Notes under the pieces: model-generated | Told to the model about the DNA's origin: nothing | What the model saw: the letters and a program-made list of their open reading frames with translations, nothing else | Database searches by the model: none | In this document: in pieces, positions 31,601-42,353 of the stretch | How the letters are laid out: each line of letters starts with the position of its first letter | How positions within the stretch are numbered: the first letter of the stretch is position 1 | Made by a program: the position numbers and the translations under genes | Assembly: GCA_905178155.1 (NCBI GenBank) | Contig: CAJINV010000007.1 | Coordinates: forward strand, 4,172,265 to 4,236,264 | Origin: Amoebophrya sp. A120 | Lineage: Eukaryota > Sar > Dinophyceae > Syndiniales > Amoebophryaceae | Direction: 5' to 3' | Length of the DNA: 64,000 nucleotides

Positions 31601-34081
31601 TCGACGTCGACGAGGCGCTGGAAATGACAGAGAAGACGTTAGCGGATCTGCAAGACCCAGTCAAGCGCGCACAGATGGTTGACAATTTGGTCGATTCTGC
31701 GGTGGACGGGTTGATGTCGCTTTTGCCAAAAATTCACATCGACAACATGGAAGGGCAAAGTCACGACTTCAGCTATCTGGTCGGAAATATCGACCTGGGC
31801 GGTTTCAAACTGCGCAAGGAGTGCGTCAACGTGAAGATAAACTTTGAGACCGCCACGACGGAAAATTTGCAGGAAGGGTAAGTTTGTATACATTTCACCT
31901 GGCTGCAGCACTCTATTTGTGTTTTACGAAGATTTTTCGTCTGCAAGGTCGTGGTGCGAGCTAATATGTCTCCTGTGAAGATGCAAAGCAACCTCATCGT
32001 TATTGTGCAAGTAGTACGAGACTCTTACACAGTACTAGACCGACTTTATTTATTACGTATCCAGGTTCGAGCTGGTTTCCCTGCACGCGTGGAACATGTC
32101 CTGCATCCTGGAAAAGGTGCACTTCAGCTTCGAGCAGCAGAATTTTCCCTACCTCAATGGCGAGGGGATCGCGAAGTGCTTTGCCTCGGACATTTCCCTT
32201 CGCCTCGGCTTTTCCGTCCGCTGGAAGAATGGGGCGCCGCAATTATACATGAGCCGAAGGATGGTCGTATCCAGGAAAAAACACCCATCCCCATCCCTTT
32301 TCTGCATGACAAACACTGCAACTCATGCATGTTTTGCATGACAACTTGGATGGGACTCGGTGTTTTTTCCTGGATAAGTCGACATCGACTTCTTGACCAT
32401 GGAAATCGAGGAGTCTTGGTTTTCCGCTCTGTACAATGTTCTGATTTCCGCGTTTTCCAACTTGATTCGCAACTACGTCAACGACAAGATCGAGGACCAG
32501 ATCGACCAAAATGTCGGGCTGCTGACCGGGTCTTTGGACACACTACTCACCTACGACGCAGTGAAACCCTGGCTCGCAAGTCTAGCGCCAAGGGACAAGG
32601 ACGGGAAGATTCTCCCCGAAGTGATACCCGTCAACGACCCGAGTAAAGAGGGTGCGGCCGACAAAAACCGGCTCCCGCTATCCAGCGAGCGGCGCGCGCT
32701 CGCCGAGGCGAAGAAGAAGGAGCAGGAGGAGTTACGGAAGAAGCAGAAGAAACTCGGGTCGCCGAAACAAGGCGCGTTGTCGCCCTCGAGAAAGATCGAC
32801 CCCAACGCCTACTACCAGTTCAAACCGGAGGGCAGAACGGTCGGGTTCAGCGCAGGAAGTGGTGCCAACAATTCAGGGCCGAATTTTTCAGGTCAGCAGC
32901 AAGCGCAAGAGCGGCGGTCCGAGCAGGAGTCGCTTTCGGATTTAGCGTCCGCCCTGGCGCAGATGACCGTGATGCGCTCGATGCTAAAGTCGTTGAAAAC
33001 GGGAAAACCGGTGACAAAAGGGCAAGTGCAACAGGTTCTGTTCTCCGCTCTGTTCGCGGTGGAGGACGAAGCGGTAAAGCAGTGTTTGTCGGAAATCCAC
33101 GAAATGCTAACCAGGGTGAACAACAAAACTAGTAGTTCGTCGTCGAAACAGCCTAGTGCTTCTTCCACTTCCGGAAGTAGTACCACCGCCGACGGAGCTT
33201 CATCCAAAGACGCAGCTGGCGGCGGTCTGTTCGGGCGTGTGGGCGGGTTTGTGAAATCCGCTGTTTCCACCGCAAGCGCGGCAGTTACCTCCGCTTCTTC
33301 CCCCCAGCCGCAGAACGCCACTGCTGCGAGCATGCAGGAGGTGATCTCTGGGGATGAGAGGAAACAGCTGATTTTCGCGCTTGGTTTGGCGCTTTCCTTA
33401 CCCAAGTTTCAGCAGCCGACTTTGCAGGTGCGGGAAATGAACAAGAAATGTTTAAGAAACCGGAAGGAACAGGACCCGAACAAGTTGATTCCTCTGTCCG
33501 AACTCCGGGAGTTGACGATTTTGTGGTCGGATATCCAGGAAAAAACACCCATCCCCATCCGATTTGTCATGCAAAACATGCATAAAGTCCACTATTTGTC
33601 ATGCAAAAAATGGATGGGGATGGGTGTTTTTTCCTCGATATCGGATTTCAACCGGAAGATGATGGAAGATCTGAACGCGCTGAAGGAGAAGGCGACGGAG
33701 GAAGTGGACCTGATTGTCGTGAAATCCGCGAAGTTCAAAACCGTTGTCGGGAACTTGAACATCTGTCAAGACGCATTGCTGAAAATCAAGATGGACCTCA
33801 CTAAATCCAGCCAGTTGCGGGACAGAAGACAGTTAGAAACGATCATTTTGCACTTATTGGATGCGATCCGGTGTCACACCGACGGGTCGGATTTGTTGCA
33901 CGAGCTGACCGACGAACGGCAGCGGCAGAGGAGGAGCCGGGGAAGGACCGGGTCTGCAGGTAGCCAGTCCAGCATGACGAGTCAGGCATCCACACCCGCG
34001 GGAGGCGGCAGCCCGGTCGTGGGTGGTATGGGAGGAAAAGACCACCATATGCTTCCTGGGGCTGCCGGGGGAAAGAAGTGA
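25678..34081 (+). CDS. Large coiled-coil protein with putative TULIP/HAM1-like lipid-binding region
   Basis: Exons I support: 25678-26190, 26390-about 26700, a short exon near 26800-26837, about 26875-27441, 27606-27883, 28137-28238, 28394-28488, 30660-31064, 31235-31877, 32065-32267, 32382-33531, 33646-34081. The N-terminus has a beta-rich repeat (VGFRPENDCHILRLP..TTAYL; TPYGVGICVRKSE). The middle is helical and charged, coiled-coil-like (27610-31860). The segment VGNIDLGGFKLRKECVN through FELVSLHAW, LEKVHFSFEQQNFPYL, LRLGFSVRW and DFLTMEIEESWFSALYN resembles TULIP-type lipid-transfer proteins such as fungal HAM1-like proteins; this is by motif only. The C-terminus is Ser/Gly-rich. Introns 26191-26389, 27884-28136, 31065-31234 and 31878-32064 are GT-AG; five others are introner elements. 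The join around 26700-26874 is inferred, including a 37-nt intron. Confidence 0.6.
27442..27600. mobile_element. Introner-like element 13, family B (intron)
   Basis: Family B ends (TATGCATTGCAAAAGTATCG, inverted at the right with small changes). Exact duplication ATTTG at 27437-27441 and 27601-27605. Removal connects GTIVDGQF to the Ala/Gln-rich next exon in frame. Confidence 0.88.
28239..28388. mobile_element. Introner-like element 14, family B (intron)
   Basis: Ends share TGCAAAAGTATCGTACTCGT with one or two changes. Exact duplication TCGAC at 28234-28238 and 28389-28393. Removal joins RLQEKLD to KLSAISGQK in frame. Confidence 0.9.
28846..30610 (+). mobile_element. Poly-A retrocopy (processed-cDNA-like) nested in introner element 15
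   Basis: Flanked by a 13-bp direct repeat, TTTCCCATCTTGA, at 28833-28845 and 30611-30623. It ends in 12 A residues (30598-30609) next to the right repeat, as expected for LINE-type target-primed reverse transcription. Near its 5' end are two tandem spliced-leader-like units. Short open frames inside (29268-29486, 29502-29705, 29869-30087) have no recognisable product, so the source transcript is unknown or decayed. Confidence 0.7.
28869..28914 (+). repeat. Two tandem spliced-leader-like units
   Basis: Unit 1 (28869-28891) and unit 2 (28893-28914) differ only by one extra G. Unit 2 is 22 nt, starts TCCGTAGGGG, has TTTT in the centre and ends AAAAG. The dinoflagellate spliced leader is also 22 nt, starts (D)CCGTAG, has TTTT at the same place and ends CAAG; I count 15 of 22 positions matching. 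Tandem relic leaders at the 5' end of retroposed mRNAs are known in dinoflagellates. Confidence 0.55.
32268..32376. mobile_element. Introner-like element 16, family D (intron)
   Basis: Only 109 bp and nearly one long hairpin: TATCCAGGAAAAAACACCCA at the left and its inverted copy at the right. Flanks GGTCG and AGTCG, one mismatch. Removal joins MSRRMV to DIDFLTMEIE in frame. Confidence 0.85.
33532..33640. mobile_element. Introner-like element 17, family D (intron)
   Basis: Same size (109 bp) and family as element 16, in the same gene. Exact duplication TCGGA at 33527-33531 and 33641-33645. Removal joins LTILWSD to FNRKMMEDLN in frame. Inner sequence differs from element 16, so this is not a simple local duplication. 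Confidence 0.9.
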
Positions 34082-35032
34082 AGCCTTGGTTTTTGTTGTT
34101 TTCGGGGCGGAGCGATGTCGTGAAGCAGATTTTGATCCTCGCGGCTCTAATGAGATACCGAGCTGATGTCTGCCATGGTGAAATTTTGATTTTCGAAGAA
34201 AAGACTAAAATGATCATGAGTAAGTAGAGCTTCATCTTCTGAAGACTCCTACGCGCTTTAAGCTTCTCCCACTGTTTGGTGTCGAAAAAGACTACGACCT
34301 CCAATCGTGTTAGTTTGAAATCGGCGCATTTTGATTTCTTTTCACACGATGGAGAAAAAAGAAAAAACTACTCGAGCGCAAGAAGCGTAAGCGACGTAAC
34401 AGCACCATCACAGCCCGGGCACCTAGGGCTAGGCGTAGCATCGCTGGACATCATGAACATGTCAAGCCAGCGCTTACTAGGCTTCTCATGCGTCAAAGAT
34501 GACTGATCAACATGTCCTAGTCCTCCTTGTGTGGTCTATCGAGCTTACTTGCTTTGCTGCTTTGTCTTCTCGCGCTTGCCCATGTCGTGTAATAGATTAT
34601 CGTACTAGACAAGATTCTCAACGGTCCGCGCTCAGTTGTCGTACGAACTTGCAGATGTCGTCCGAAATCGTACCACAGAATGCATTGTCCATTGATTTCT
34701 TCTTCAGTCGTACACTTCATCGTGCGCCGTCGCGATGCATGCGAGTCCTCACTTGTATCGGACCCGAAGTTTCGGAGGTTCTTCACGCTGAAGTTCCTCA
34801 ACAAGTCTCCTCATTTTGAGTAGGAGTCTCGCGTGAAATACGCGAACACTGTAAACCGTAAGGAGAAGCACCTCCACAGAACTTTTCCCCCTCTCTCTTC
34901 AGTGACAACAGTTAAGTTTGTGCTACTTCACTACTTTCCTGCTGACAAAGTTTAACTTCTACTTTTTGATATCGCTAGTACCGCCGTAGAGTGCATCAGT
35001 GTAGTTCCTGCCCTTTCCTCCTCCTCCAGAAG
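34082..35032. other. Intergenic spacer
   Basis: No supported gene. The longest + frame (34499-34819) has no recognisable content. Pyrimidine-rich sequence precedes the next ATG. Confidence 0.5.
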
Positions 35033-37540
35033 ATGAAAACGTTGCCGATTACAACACACTCTATCTTTTCTTGTACCATTTTTCTTTTCATTGATCCACG
35101 TCCTGTATGTGGCATACAATCTGCATCATCAAGTGCTGAACAAGATGACAACACTAGCAGTACTTTAACGCGGAGAACGCCATTTTTGGAAGAAGGAATT
35201 CAGCAGCTCAACCTTGCGACATCTGCTGAAGCGCTACAACTACCCGGTCGGAAAAAAAGTGCCCCTAGTATTTTCCGGGACCGCCCCGCTGTTCAACTTT
35301 TTGAACAAAGAAGCGACGAGGCACAGCAGGAGGTGGCTTCTTCCGCTATTGAAAAGCACCAGGCGCGCCGTTGCGACGAACTCACTCCTGCAACATCGCG
35401 AAAGAATTCTGATACCGCGGAGAAACTTGTCAAGTCTTTCGGCAGCGGAAATGGGGGAGCATCTCCCACCGCCGGCCAAGGAGAAACTGCGAGCAAAGGA
35501 GCTAGTAGCGCAGCAGGAGGGCTACCCGTTCCCACTTGGGTATCGAGTAGCGACGAGGATATTCCGGGTACGACTTCGGAAGAATTAGCTGGAGCGTCGA
35601 CTACAAGTGGTTCCGTCAAGAACCCCGATGAAAAACAAAAACCGCAACAACCTGGAGGGCAAGTGAAACAACAACTTCTAGTCCGCCCGCCGACCGCTCC
35701 CGAGGACACGTCACTTTGCCTGTCCCCAGACGTGGACTTCTGCGTACAACCTAAACCGCCGAACGGCTGGACGGACTACAGGGACGACGGATGGAAACGG
35801 GCGGACTTCGTTCGGGAGTCTTTACACTGGAAAGTGTTTGTCGATGAACAGCCATCCTTCGTATTCGAGACCGTCCCGCGCGGCGGGAAGGGGAAAATTC
35901 AACAGCCCTGGGACTGGCACCTGTTTAACCAGTTCGACACGGGGAAATATGACGATGGGATTGATGATTTCGTGAAACAGCAGACCATGGCATACACGCA
36001 GATCGTTTACAAGAACACGATCAAGGTGAAACTCACGCCCAGGGATGAAAATTCTGGCGTGGATTTGAAGAAGTGGTTCAACAGTTGCAATGTCAAACCG
36101 GTTTTCAATAACGAGGACATTGTTGTCAACACGGATAAAGTGCTTGACGAAAATTTTATCGAGCTTTTGATCCCTTTCGACAAGGCCAATCCCAAGATCC
36201 GGCAGCTCTCCATCGAATTCGACGATAGCGAGTCACAACTCGTTTTCCAAGCCGACGATGGCGCTATCGTCGGCCGGGAGCCGAAACACGTCCTGTTTCT
36301 CTTCGTCTCCCCGCCGCTGGAGCGGGAGAAAGATCCTTTTTCCATCTACGAAGAGAACGAAATTCTCGTGATGCAACCCGGCCCGATCAGTTTGGACAAC
36401 TACAAGTCCGCAAAGAAAGTTCTCTATTTTCCCCCGGGTGTCTACTGGATGGACACAAACCAGAAGGGGGAACCTGGAAAACGCGGCGAAAACCACATGA
36501 CGCTGACGGAATCCCAAGCCTGGGTGCACTTCGCGCACGGGGCTTACGTGAAGTCTGCAGTCCACTGGCAGTATGACGAGGAGAACGGGACCTACGCGGC
36601 GACGGGGTACGGGGTGTTGGTCGGCTCTGACTACGTGTACCAGGCGAATCACGCCGGCGACAGATCCTACGACGGTGAGAAGTCGGACGGCACGTCCCTT
36701 CGCATGTGGAAGAGCTGGCACGGATCCCCCGGGCAGACGTTTATCCTCCACGGGGTGACCATGACCGACCCGCCGTTTAATTCCCACGACATGTACAACC
36801 AGCCGAAGATTTTCGCCACAGACTACAAGCAAATCGGCGGCTGGTTCTACCAATCCGACGGACTCACTCTGTACCCAGGCAGTGTATTCAAGGATTCCCT
36901 GGTTCACGCGAATGACGACGGGCTGAAAACCTACCACTCGGACATTCAGTACGAGCGGATCTCTGTGTGGAAAGGCCCGAACGACCCGGTGTTTCAGATG
37001 GGCTGGGCGCCGAAAAACCTGAAGAATGTGTACGCGAAAGACATCACGATTCTGCATACGAGATTTAAGTCTGGTGGGCAAACAGCACTCCCTTCGGCGA
37101 TCATCGGAGCGTCGTACCCTTACATGAACGACTGGAGGTTCGAAACGAACAACGAGATCAGAAGATGGAAGCTGTCCGGCCTCTATTGCGACGACATTTG
37201 CCCGGCGCTAGTTCATATCTACACGCCCATGCAGCACTACCGGGAGTTTGTGATTGAAAACGTCATCTACCGGAAGGGAGGCTACAGCTCCGGGGACTTG
37301 GGGCTAGACCGAGTCACGGCCTGGCGGGACTGGGACATCGGGAATTTCGACGGCGAGAAGAACAATAAGATTACCGTTTGGAACGGAAAGCGAGATGTTA
37401 AGCAAGTAGTGGACTTTCAGTTCAGGATCTCAAACGTGAAAGATGGAAACGGGATTCAGATGGTTGGAGATAATGGCGATGGATTCGGGTGGTGGATCGG
37501 GTACCCGGGACAGTTGCAACCAGCCGGGTATCCATTGTGA
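35033..37540 (+). CDS. Secreted GH49 dextranase-like glycoside hydrolase
   Basis: Intronless frame of 835 residues. Start ATG 35033 gives MKTLPITTHSIFSCTIFLFI, a signal-peptide-like N-terminus; the frame is open further upstream but without ATG. Residues about 30-225 are Ser/Glu/Gly-rich linker. The remainder matches GH49 (dextranase/isopullulanase, endo-acting on alpha-1,6 or alpha-1,4 glucans): N-terminal beta-sandwich region, VLYFPPGVYWM, GWFYQSDGLTLYPGS, SLVHANDDGLKTYHSD with the paired Asp of the family active site, QMGWAPKNLKNVYAKDI, and a GDNGDGFGWWIGYP end. It would act outside the cell on glucan. Absence of introns in an intron-rich neighbourhood is consistent with a retrocopy or horizontal acquisition. 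Confidence 0.85.
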   Translation: MKTLPITTHSIFSCTIFLFIDPRPVCGIQSASSSAEQDDNTSSTLTRRTPFLEEGIQQLNLATSAEALQLPGRKKSAPSIFRDRPAVQLFEQRSDEAQQEVASSAIEKHQARRCDELTPATSRKNSDTAEKLVKSFGSGNGGASPTAGQGETASKGASSAAGGLPVPTWVSSSDEDIPGTTSEELAGASTTSGSVKNPDEKQKPQQPGGQVKQQLLVRPPTAPEDTSLCLSPDVDFCVQPKPPNGWTDYRDDGWKRADFVRESLHWKVFVDEQPSFVFETVPRGGKGKIQQPWDWHLFNQFDTGKYDDGIDDFVKQQTMAYTQIVYKNTIKVKLTPRDENSGVDLKKWFNSCNVKPVFNNEDIVVNTDKVLDENFIELLIPFDKANPKIRQLSIEFDDSESQLVFQADDGAIVGREPKHVLFLFVSPPLEREKDPFSIYEENEILVMQPGPISLDNYKSAKKVLYFPPGVYWMDTNQKGEPGKRGENHMTLTESQAWVHFAHGAYVKSAVHWQYDEENGTYAATGYGVLVGSDYVYQANHAGDRSYDGEKSDGTSLRMWKSWHGSPGQTFILHGVTMTDPPFNSHDMYNQPKIFATDYKQIGGWFYQSDGLTLYPGSVFKDSLVHANDDGLKTYHSDIQYERISVWKGPNDPVFQMGWAPKNLKNVYAKDITILHTRFKSGGQTALPSAIIGASYPYMNDWRFETNNEIRRWKLSGLYCDDICPALVHIYTPMQHYREFVIENVIYRKGGYSSGDLGLDRVTAWRDWDIGNFDGEKNNKITVWNGKRDVKQVVDFQFRISNVKDGNGIQMVGDNGDGFGWWIGYPGQLQPAGYPL

Positions 37541-38274
37541 ACAAGTCATTATACCAATTTTAGCCGTGTCATATATGAGTACTACTCATCGATGAAGGAT
37601 GAGGAAAGAAAGAAAGAATCCCGGTCGGAATTGATCGAGAAAGGATGAGGATCCTGGTTGGTATAAATGAGTACTACTCATCCCGTAGCAGTTCCTTCGT
37701 TTAGTTGAATTGAATAGCAGTTGCAAGACAGAGCAAAGGGCGAACTGGAACTCACAGCTTGTTTTACCTGTCGTGCTCGATTGGTTCTTTATCTGAAACA
37801 GAAAAACGAAAAGAAATGGAACCACGCCGAGCTGCCGCTGCGGATTCACATCCAGGAAGTTGTAGGTGAAGCAGCCTGGGCCTGAAAAATAGGCGATTAG
37901 AACTAGTGCCATTGACTATGACTGGGACTATCGTCTTATTTCTTTGAAGTTGTTCCTGGCGTTTTTCTTTCTTTGCAGCAGGCTTCGGCCCCATACCCAT
38001 CGTAACTTTAGTCTCCAGGTGTAGTTGAGTCGTGTGAAGAGAGAAAACAGAACAAAATAGAGAGCATCGCAAAGTAGATTCCAAAGTGCCAAGAGGGTTT
38101 TTGCGCGTTGCGCTGGGACTCTGAAAGGACGAGAGAAGCTGCATCTGCAAAAATAAGCAAAGGAGTCTAAGTACCGAAAAAGAATTTTTTTCTTCTTACC
38201 GTTTCCAAAGAAAGTGACCACTATCACTAAGCGTGAGAACCATAACCAAATTATTGTAGCAAAAAAATCAAATT
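37541..38274. other. Intergenic spacer with a short direct repeat
   Basis: ATGAGTACTACTCATC occurs at 37575-37590 and again at 37667-37682; each copy is nearly palindromic. No gene supported. Confidence 0.6.
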
Positions 38275-41200
38275 ATGTCGTTCGCCAAACCTTACCCTCG
38301 CCCGTCCGCCCCGGACCCGGGGCCAAATGGGTCCGTTGTTGCGAATTGGGGACGGAGTCCGGTCGCGACCCGGACGTTAGTCTTCCCGCCATCGGGGTGG
38401 AAGGCCGAGCCAAAAGAGATGCAGCCGTTGAAGACGTTTCTGGCGCGGGATTGGGTGCATGGCATCAACAAGGACGTGGACATCTGCGTCACGGATTTCG
38501 GCTGCATCTACGCGTGTGGGCAGCTGGTGATCGTTTTCGACGAGGCTGAGTCGACTCAGAAGTACTTTATTTTCGAGAAAATTTGATCTTGATGGCAATG
38601 GCTTTGCCCATGCATACACGGACTGAAAATATTATGTGTCAGGCATGGTGGATGCGTCGCTGGTGTAGTTCTTCGTGCGAGCGTTGAGTCGTATGAAAAG
38701 CGGTTGGACTGGTTAGAAACGTACTGCTCGAAATCATGATAATATCAGGTACTTCGAAGGCCACACGTCCGACATTACCTGCATCGCCTACAACAAGGAG
38801 CGCAATATCTGCGTCTCCGGGCAAAACGATCCGAAGGGCAACGCCGGACCGTTTCTCTGCGTTTGGTCCCCGGAGTTTCCGGCGAGCGGATCCTTCGCCG
38901 AGTGCAGGTACTTCGTCGACAAAACGGATCCGAAGGACATCGAAATCACCGACAACATAAAAATGACCCAGGGCTACGTCTGTTTCCCGGAAAGGGTGCT
39001 GCGCGCACCCGTGAAAGAAAGCGGCCTGGAAAGAGTGCAGGTAGTACAGACTACTTCTTTAAATTGATGATGTTTTTCTTGTCCTCGTACTACGGTGAAG
39101 CAGAGTTATTTGTTCCCGGCCAGGGCATTGACGCGGCATCGTGCGCAACGAACAGTCTAAAACCTGTAGGTTTCCTACTTGGCAACAAGATTAATATTTT
39201 TATTTGTGACGCCACCTAGACTGTGTGTGACTGTGAGTGTGCCTGTAGACCACGAGGTAAATCTGTCTTGAATGAAAGTATGTGCATGTTGCTATCCAAA
39301 CGAGCATAACATCAACATGATTACAGTACCCCATGGTCGTTGACGGTTCCTCGCAAGTCGAGGCCCCCCTCCGGAAAATTCAAGCCTGCGCCTTCACCCC
39401 GGACGGCCGCCGGGTTGTCGCCATGGGCGCGGACGACATGAACAGCCTGCTAGTCTGGGACATGGCAAAAATCCAGAACTTCAACGCGAAGAACCCCCCC
39501 TTGCAAACGTTGGTGTACCGGAAACCAACGGTGTATGGGAGTGTCAGAATCGAAATGGACAAAATCGAAATGATTTGTCATGCATAAAACGGATTCCAGT
39601 TCGTGCCCAGCCCCAGTTTCTAAGTGGCGCATGACAAATTCTGGTGGTGCATAAATCCAGTTTGTAATGCTGTTTAGGCAAAGAAGACCGATTCTCTCAT
39701 GCTGCTCTAACAGCTCGAGCTATAACCCCAAACAGGCTTACAATCGGCCTCACTTGCCTGTTCTGCAACGCACGCGCTTCGCGTCATGCATTTTATGCAT
39801 CACAAATTTTTCGACTTTGTCAATTTCGATCCTGACAGTTCCATACGGTGGTAGTGCAAACGGGCCGGGACGCGATGCAGTCCATGCTGATGTTCAACAT
39901 GACTCTTTCCCTCGAGGGAGCCGACAACGACGATGCGGCGACCAAATCCGTGTACTCCGCAAAACAAAATAAATCCTCCGCCTCCGCCGCTATCAACAAG
40001 GCCGCGGCAGCAAGGTCATCGCGAATGTCCTCTGCAACCAGACAGAGCCGAAGCAGTGCATCATCCGGAACAAACGGGAATTCCGCTACAGCGAAGGAGA
40101 TGCCGCCGTTCCGGTTTCTGTTGTGGGGCGCGAACGACAAAACGTCGTATTTCAAAAACTACGAGTGGCGCCACACGGAGTTTGTCACGAAAGTCGGGGT
40201 GTGGGGGAAATACCCGAAGCCCAAAAACATCAACGGTGCGGCCTACGACCTAGCCGACGGATCGGGCGGGTCGCTGTGTCTTATCGGGGACAACGGGTTC
40301 TTCTACACGGTGAAGGGTGCGAACGTGCTGTCCGCGACCAAGATTGGATCCGAAACGCCGGATAGCCCCGCACCGTTTCTAGGATCGATCCAGTACTACA
40401 AGAATAGCATGTTCCTGGTCGGGGGGAACAGCGGCACTTTTTACATCTTGAAATGTACTACGAGCAACCCGAAAACCTTGGACAAAATCGTTCTTTCTGT
40501 CCTCCCCGGGTCGGAGTCCGCGGTCGAGCAGCTGTCGAAGGTGAAGATTATGCAGGGCAGTATCGGACAGAGATTGAACGGTATTTGCGACGCGGTGGTC
40601 TACGGCTGCACCAACGGCAACACGTTCTTCCGCTACTTCCACAAAGACGCTCCTGAGACGGCCACCGGGGATCAGACCCAGCCGGTCCTCACCGACGAGC
40701 TGCAGGCGGCTGGGGCGGCCGCGGCGGGGAACGTGAAAGCGAGGAATTCCACGACAGGAGAAAACAAGAACAGCCGGCCGGCGAGTCGGAGTGCGAAGAG
40801 CGGGCAAGGCCAGCCTGGAGGTGGGAATAAAACAACACCGTCCCGGCCGAGAAGTTCCGCGAGTCAGGCAGGGGCCCGGAGTTCGAAATCAGCGAGCCAA
40901 ATAAATCAGATTCCGGGACGACACCTAGCGATTCTTTCCTTGGCCCACGGGGGGGAAACGAAGGCACTCGCGATGCACCCGACGCTCCCGGGGGTGTACA
41001 TCACGGCGGGGACGGACAAGGTCGTGCAGTTTTGGTCCAGTATCGAACGAAAACCTCTGGTGGGGAAGATGTTAAATATGGAGAAAGCGGTCCACAGTGT
41101 CGCTTTCGATGTTTCAGGGAAGCTTTTGGCAGTCGGGATGGCGGACGGCATGGTGGCGGTGTATGATTTCCCAGACGCCTTGTTCCAGAGAATCCTGTCT

Positions 41201-42145
41201 GACGTGAAGTGCGAGAATAGGGGGAAGGAATTTGGTATGACGGAAATCTTACGGATTTTTTTGCTCCACCCGGAGCGCCAGGCAGCAGATGCGTGACTCA
41301 TGATAATATGAATACGCGATCAGACGTAAGCGTAGTTGTGTCTTGTATGTCTATGTGTATTGCAGCATGATCGTGATGCTCTACTCTCGTCAAGTAGATC
41401 GGTTTAACACATCAAATTCGCAGGTCGCATGGTTGGTCTTCGGTTTTCCCCGCTTCTGAACCCGTCGAAAGCCGACACCATCCCGCCTTCCGCCAAGTAC
41501 GACCGAAATCGGGAGCAGGCGAAGTCCATGTTTCTCGCCTGCGCGTGCTCCGACAACAAGATTTATTTGCTGAAGATCAAGGAAGTCGTCACGGGGGAAG
41601 ACATCAAATCCGGGCAGAAACAGTACGGCTCCCAAGTCTCCATGCACAAGCAGCTCATCGGCCATAGTACCACCCCGTACTGCCAGATGTTCTCCAACGA
41701 CGGGCAGTATCTGATCACGAACACGAGAGACGGCCAGATCCGGGTCTTCCACACCATCAGCGGGCAGCTGCAGAAGTCCTTGATGGCGTTTCGCGACCTC
41801 CAACTGCAGCAGCCCTTCACCAACCTGCTCGCGTTCGAGACACTCGGCATGTGGACGAGTGAGTACGATTTGTCCATCCTGGACACGTGCTGCTCGTTTC
41901 AAAACGAACACTTGGCCATGGGGGACGACAACGGCCGGATTCGGCTGTACAAGTTCCCAGCGTGCTACCTAAACCAGCCCTACAACGAGTACTTCGGGCA
42001 CGGGTGCGGCGTGGCGCAGGTCCGGTTCTTCGAGGAGCAGTCTCTGCCGGTGCTGATTTCCTGCGGCTACGTCGACAAAATGATCATCCAGTGGAGGCTC
42101 TGTGAGCCGAAGGACGAAGTCTACGCGTTCCAGAAGATACAGTAA
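38275..42145 (+). CDS. EML: EML-like (echinoderm microtubule-associated protein-like) WD40 protein
   Basis: Five exons, 38275-38561, 38749-39040, 39327-39533, 39851-41234 and 41424-42145, sum to 2892 nt (963 residues) in one frame. Introns 38562-38748, 39041-39326 and 41235-41423 are GT-AG; 39534-39845 is an introner element. EML proteins bind microtubules through a HELP motif and two WD40 propellers. Seen here: the HELP-like start (VHGINKDVDICVTDFGCIYACGQ), KYFEGHTSDITCIAYN with SGQND, ACAFTPDGRRVVAMGADD, HGGETKALAMHPTLPGVYITAG, KAVHSVAFDVSGKLLAVGMADG, VGLRFSPLL and ACACSDNKIYLLK, YCQMFSNDGQYLITNTRDG, and a final QWRL. Two Ser/Ala/Arg-rich linkers interrupt the propellers. Likely cytoskeletal or flagellar. 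Confidence 0.85.
39534..39845. mobile_element. Introner-like element 18, family F (intron)
   Basis: Starts TATGGGAGTGTCAGAATCGA, right end is its inverted copy ending GTTCCATA. Exact duplication CGGTG at 39529-39533 and 39846-39850. Removal joins YRKPTV to VVQTGRDAMQ in frame and completes the EML CDS. Confidence 0.92.
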
Positions 42146-42353
42146 GAGGAAGAACCTGCTGCCATGCTGTAGCTTTGTTCCATGACGCAATTACAAAATT
42201 CAATTTCTACTCTGAGCAGATGACTTTGTGCTACGACGACCATGCTTTACTTTTTCCATTCAGTTGTACTTGTATCAGTTTAAGTCGCTACAAAATCAAT
42301 GCAGATACCCCTGGACGTCGTTTTCCAACGGCTATGGTGACGTCGTCGACAAC

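Noticed and set aside
34499-34819. 106-codon + strand ORF between genes
   Set aside because: No domain, biased to random composition, no link to neighbouring exons.
36233-37081. Minus-strand open frame (282 codons)
   Set aside because: Antisense to the well-supported GH49 domain; its openness follows from the codon composition of the sense gene.
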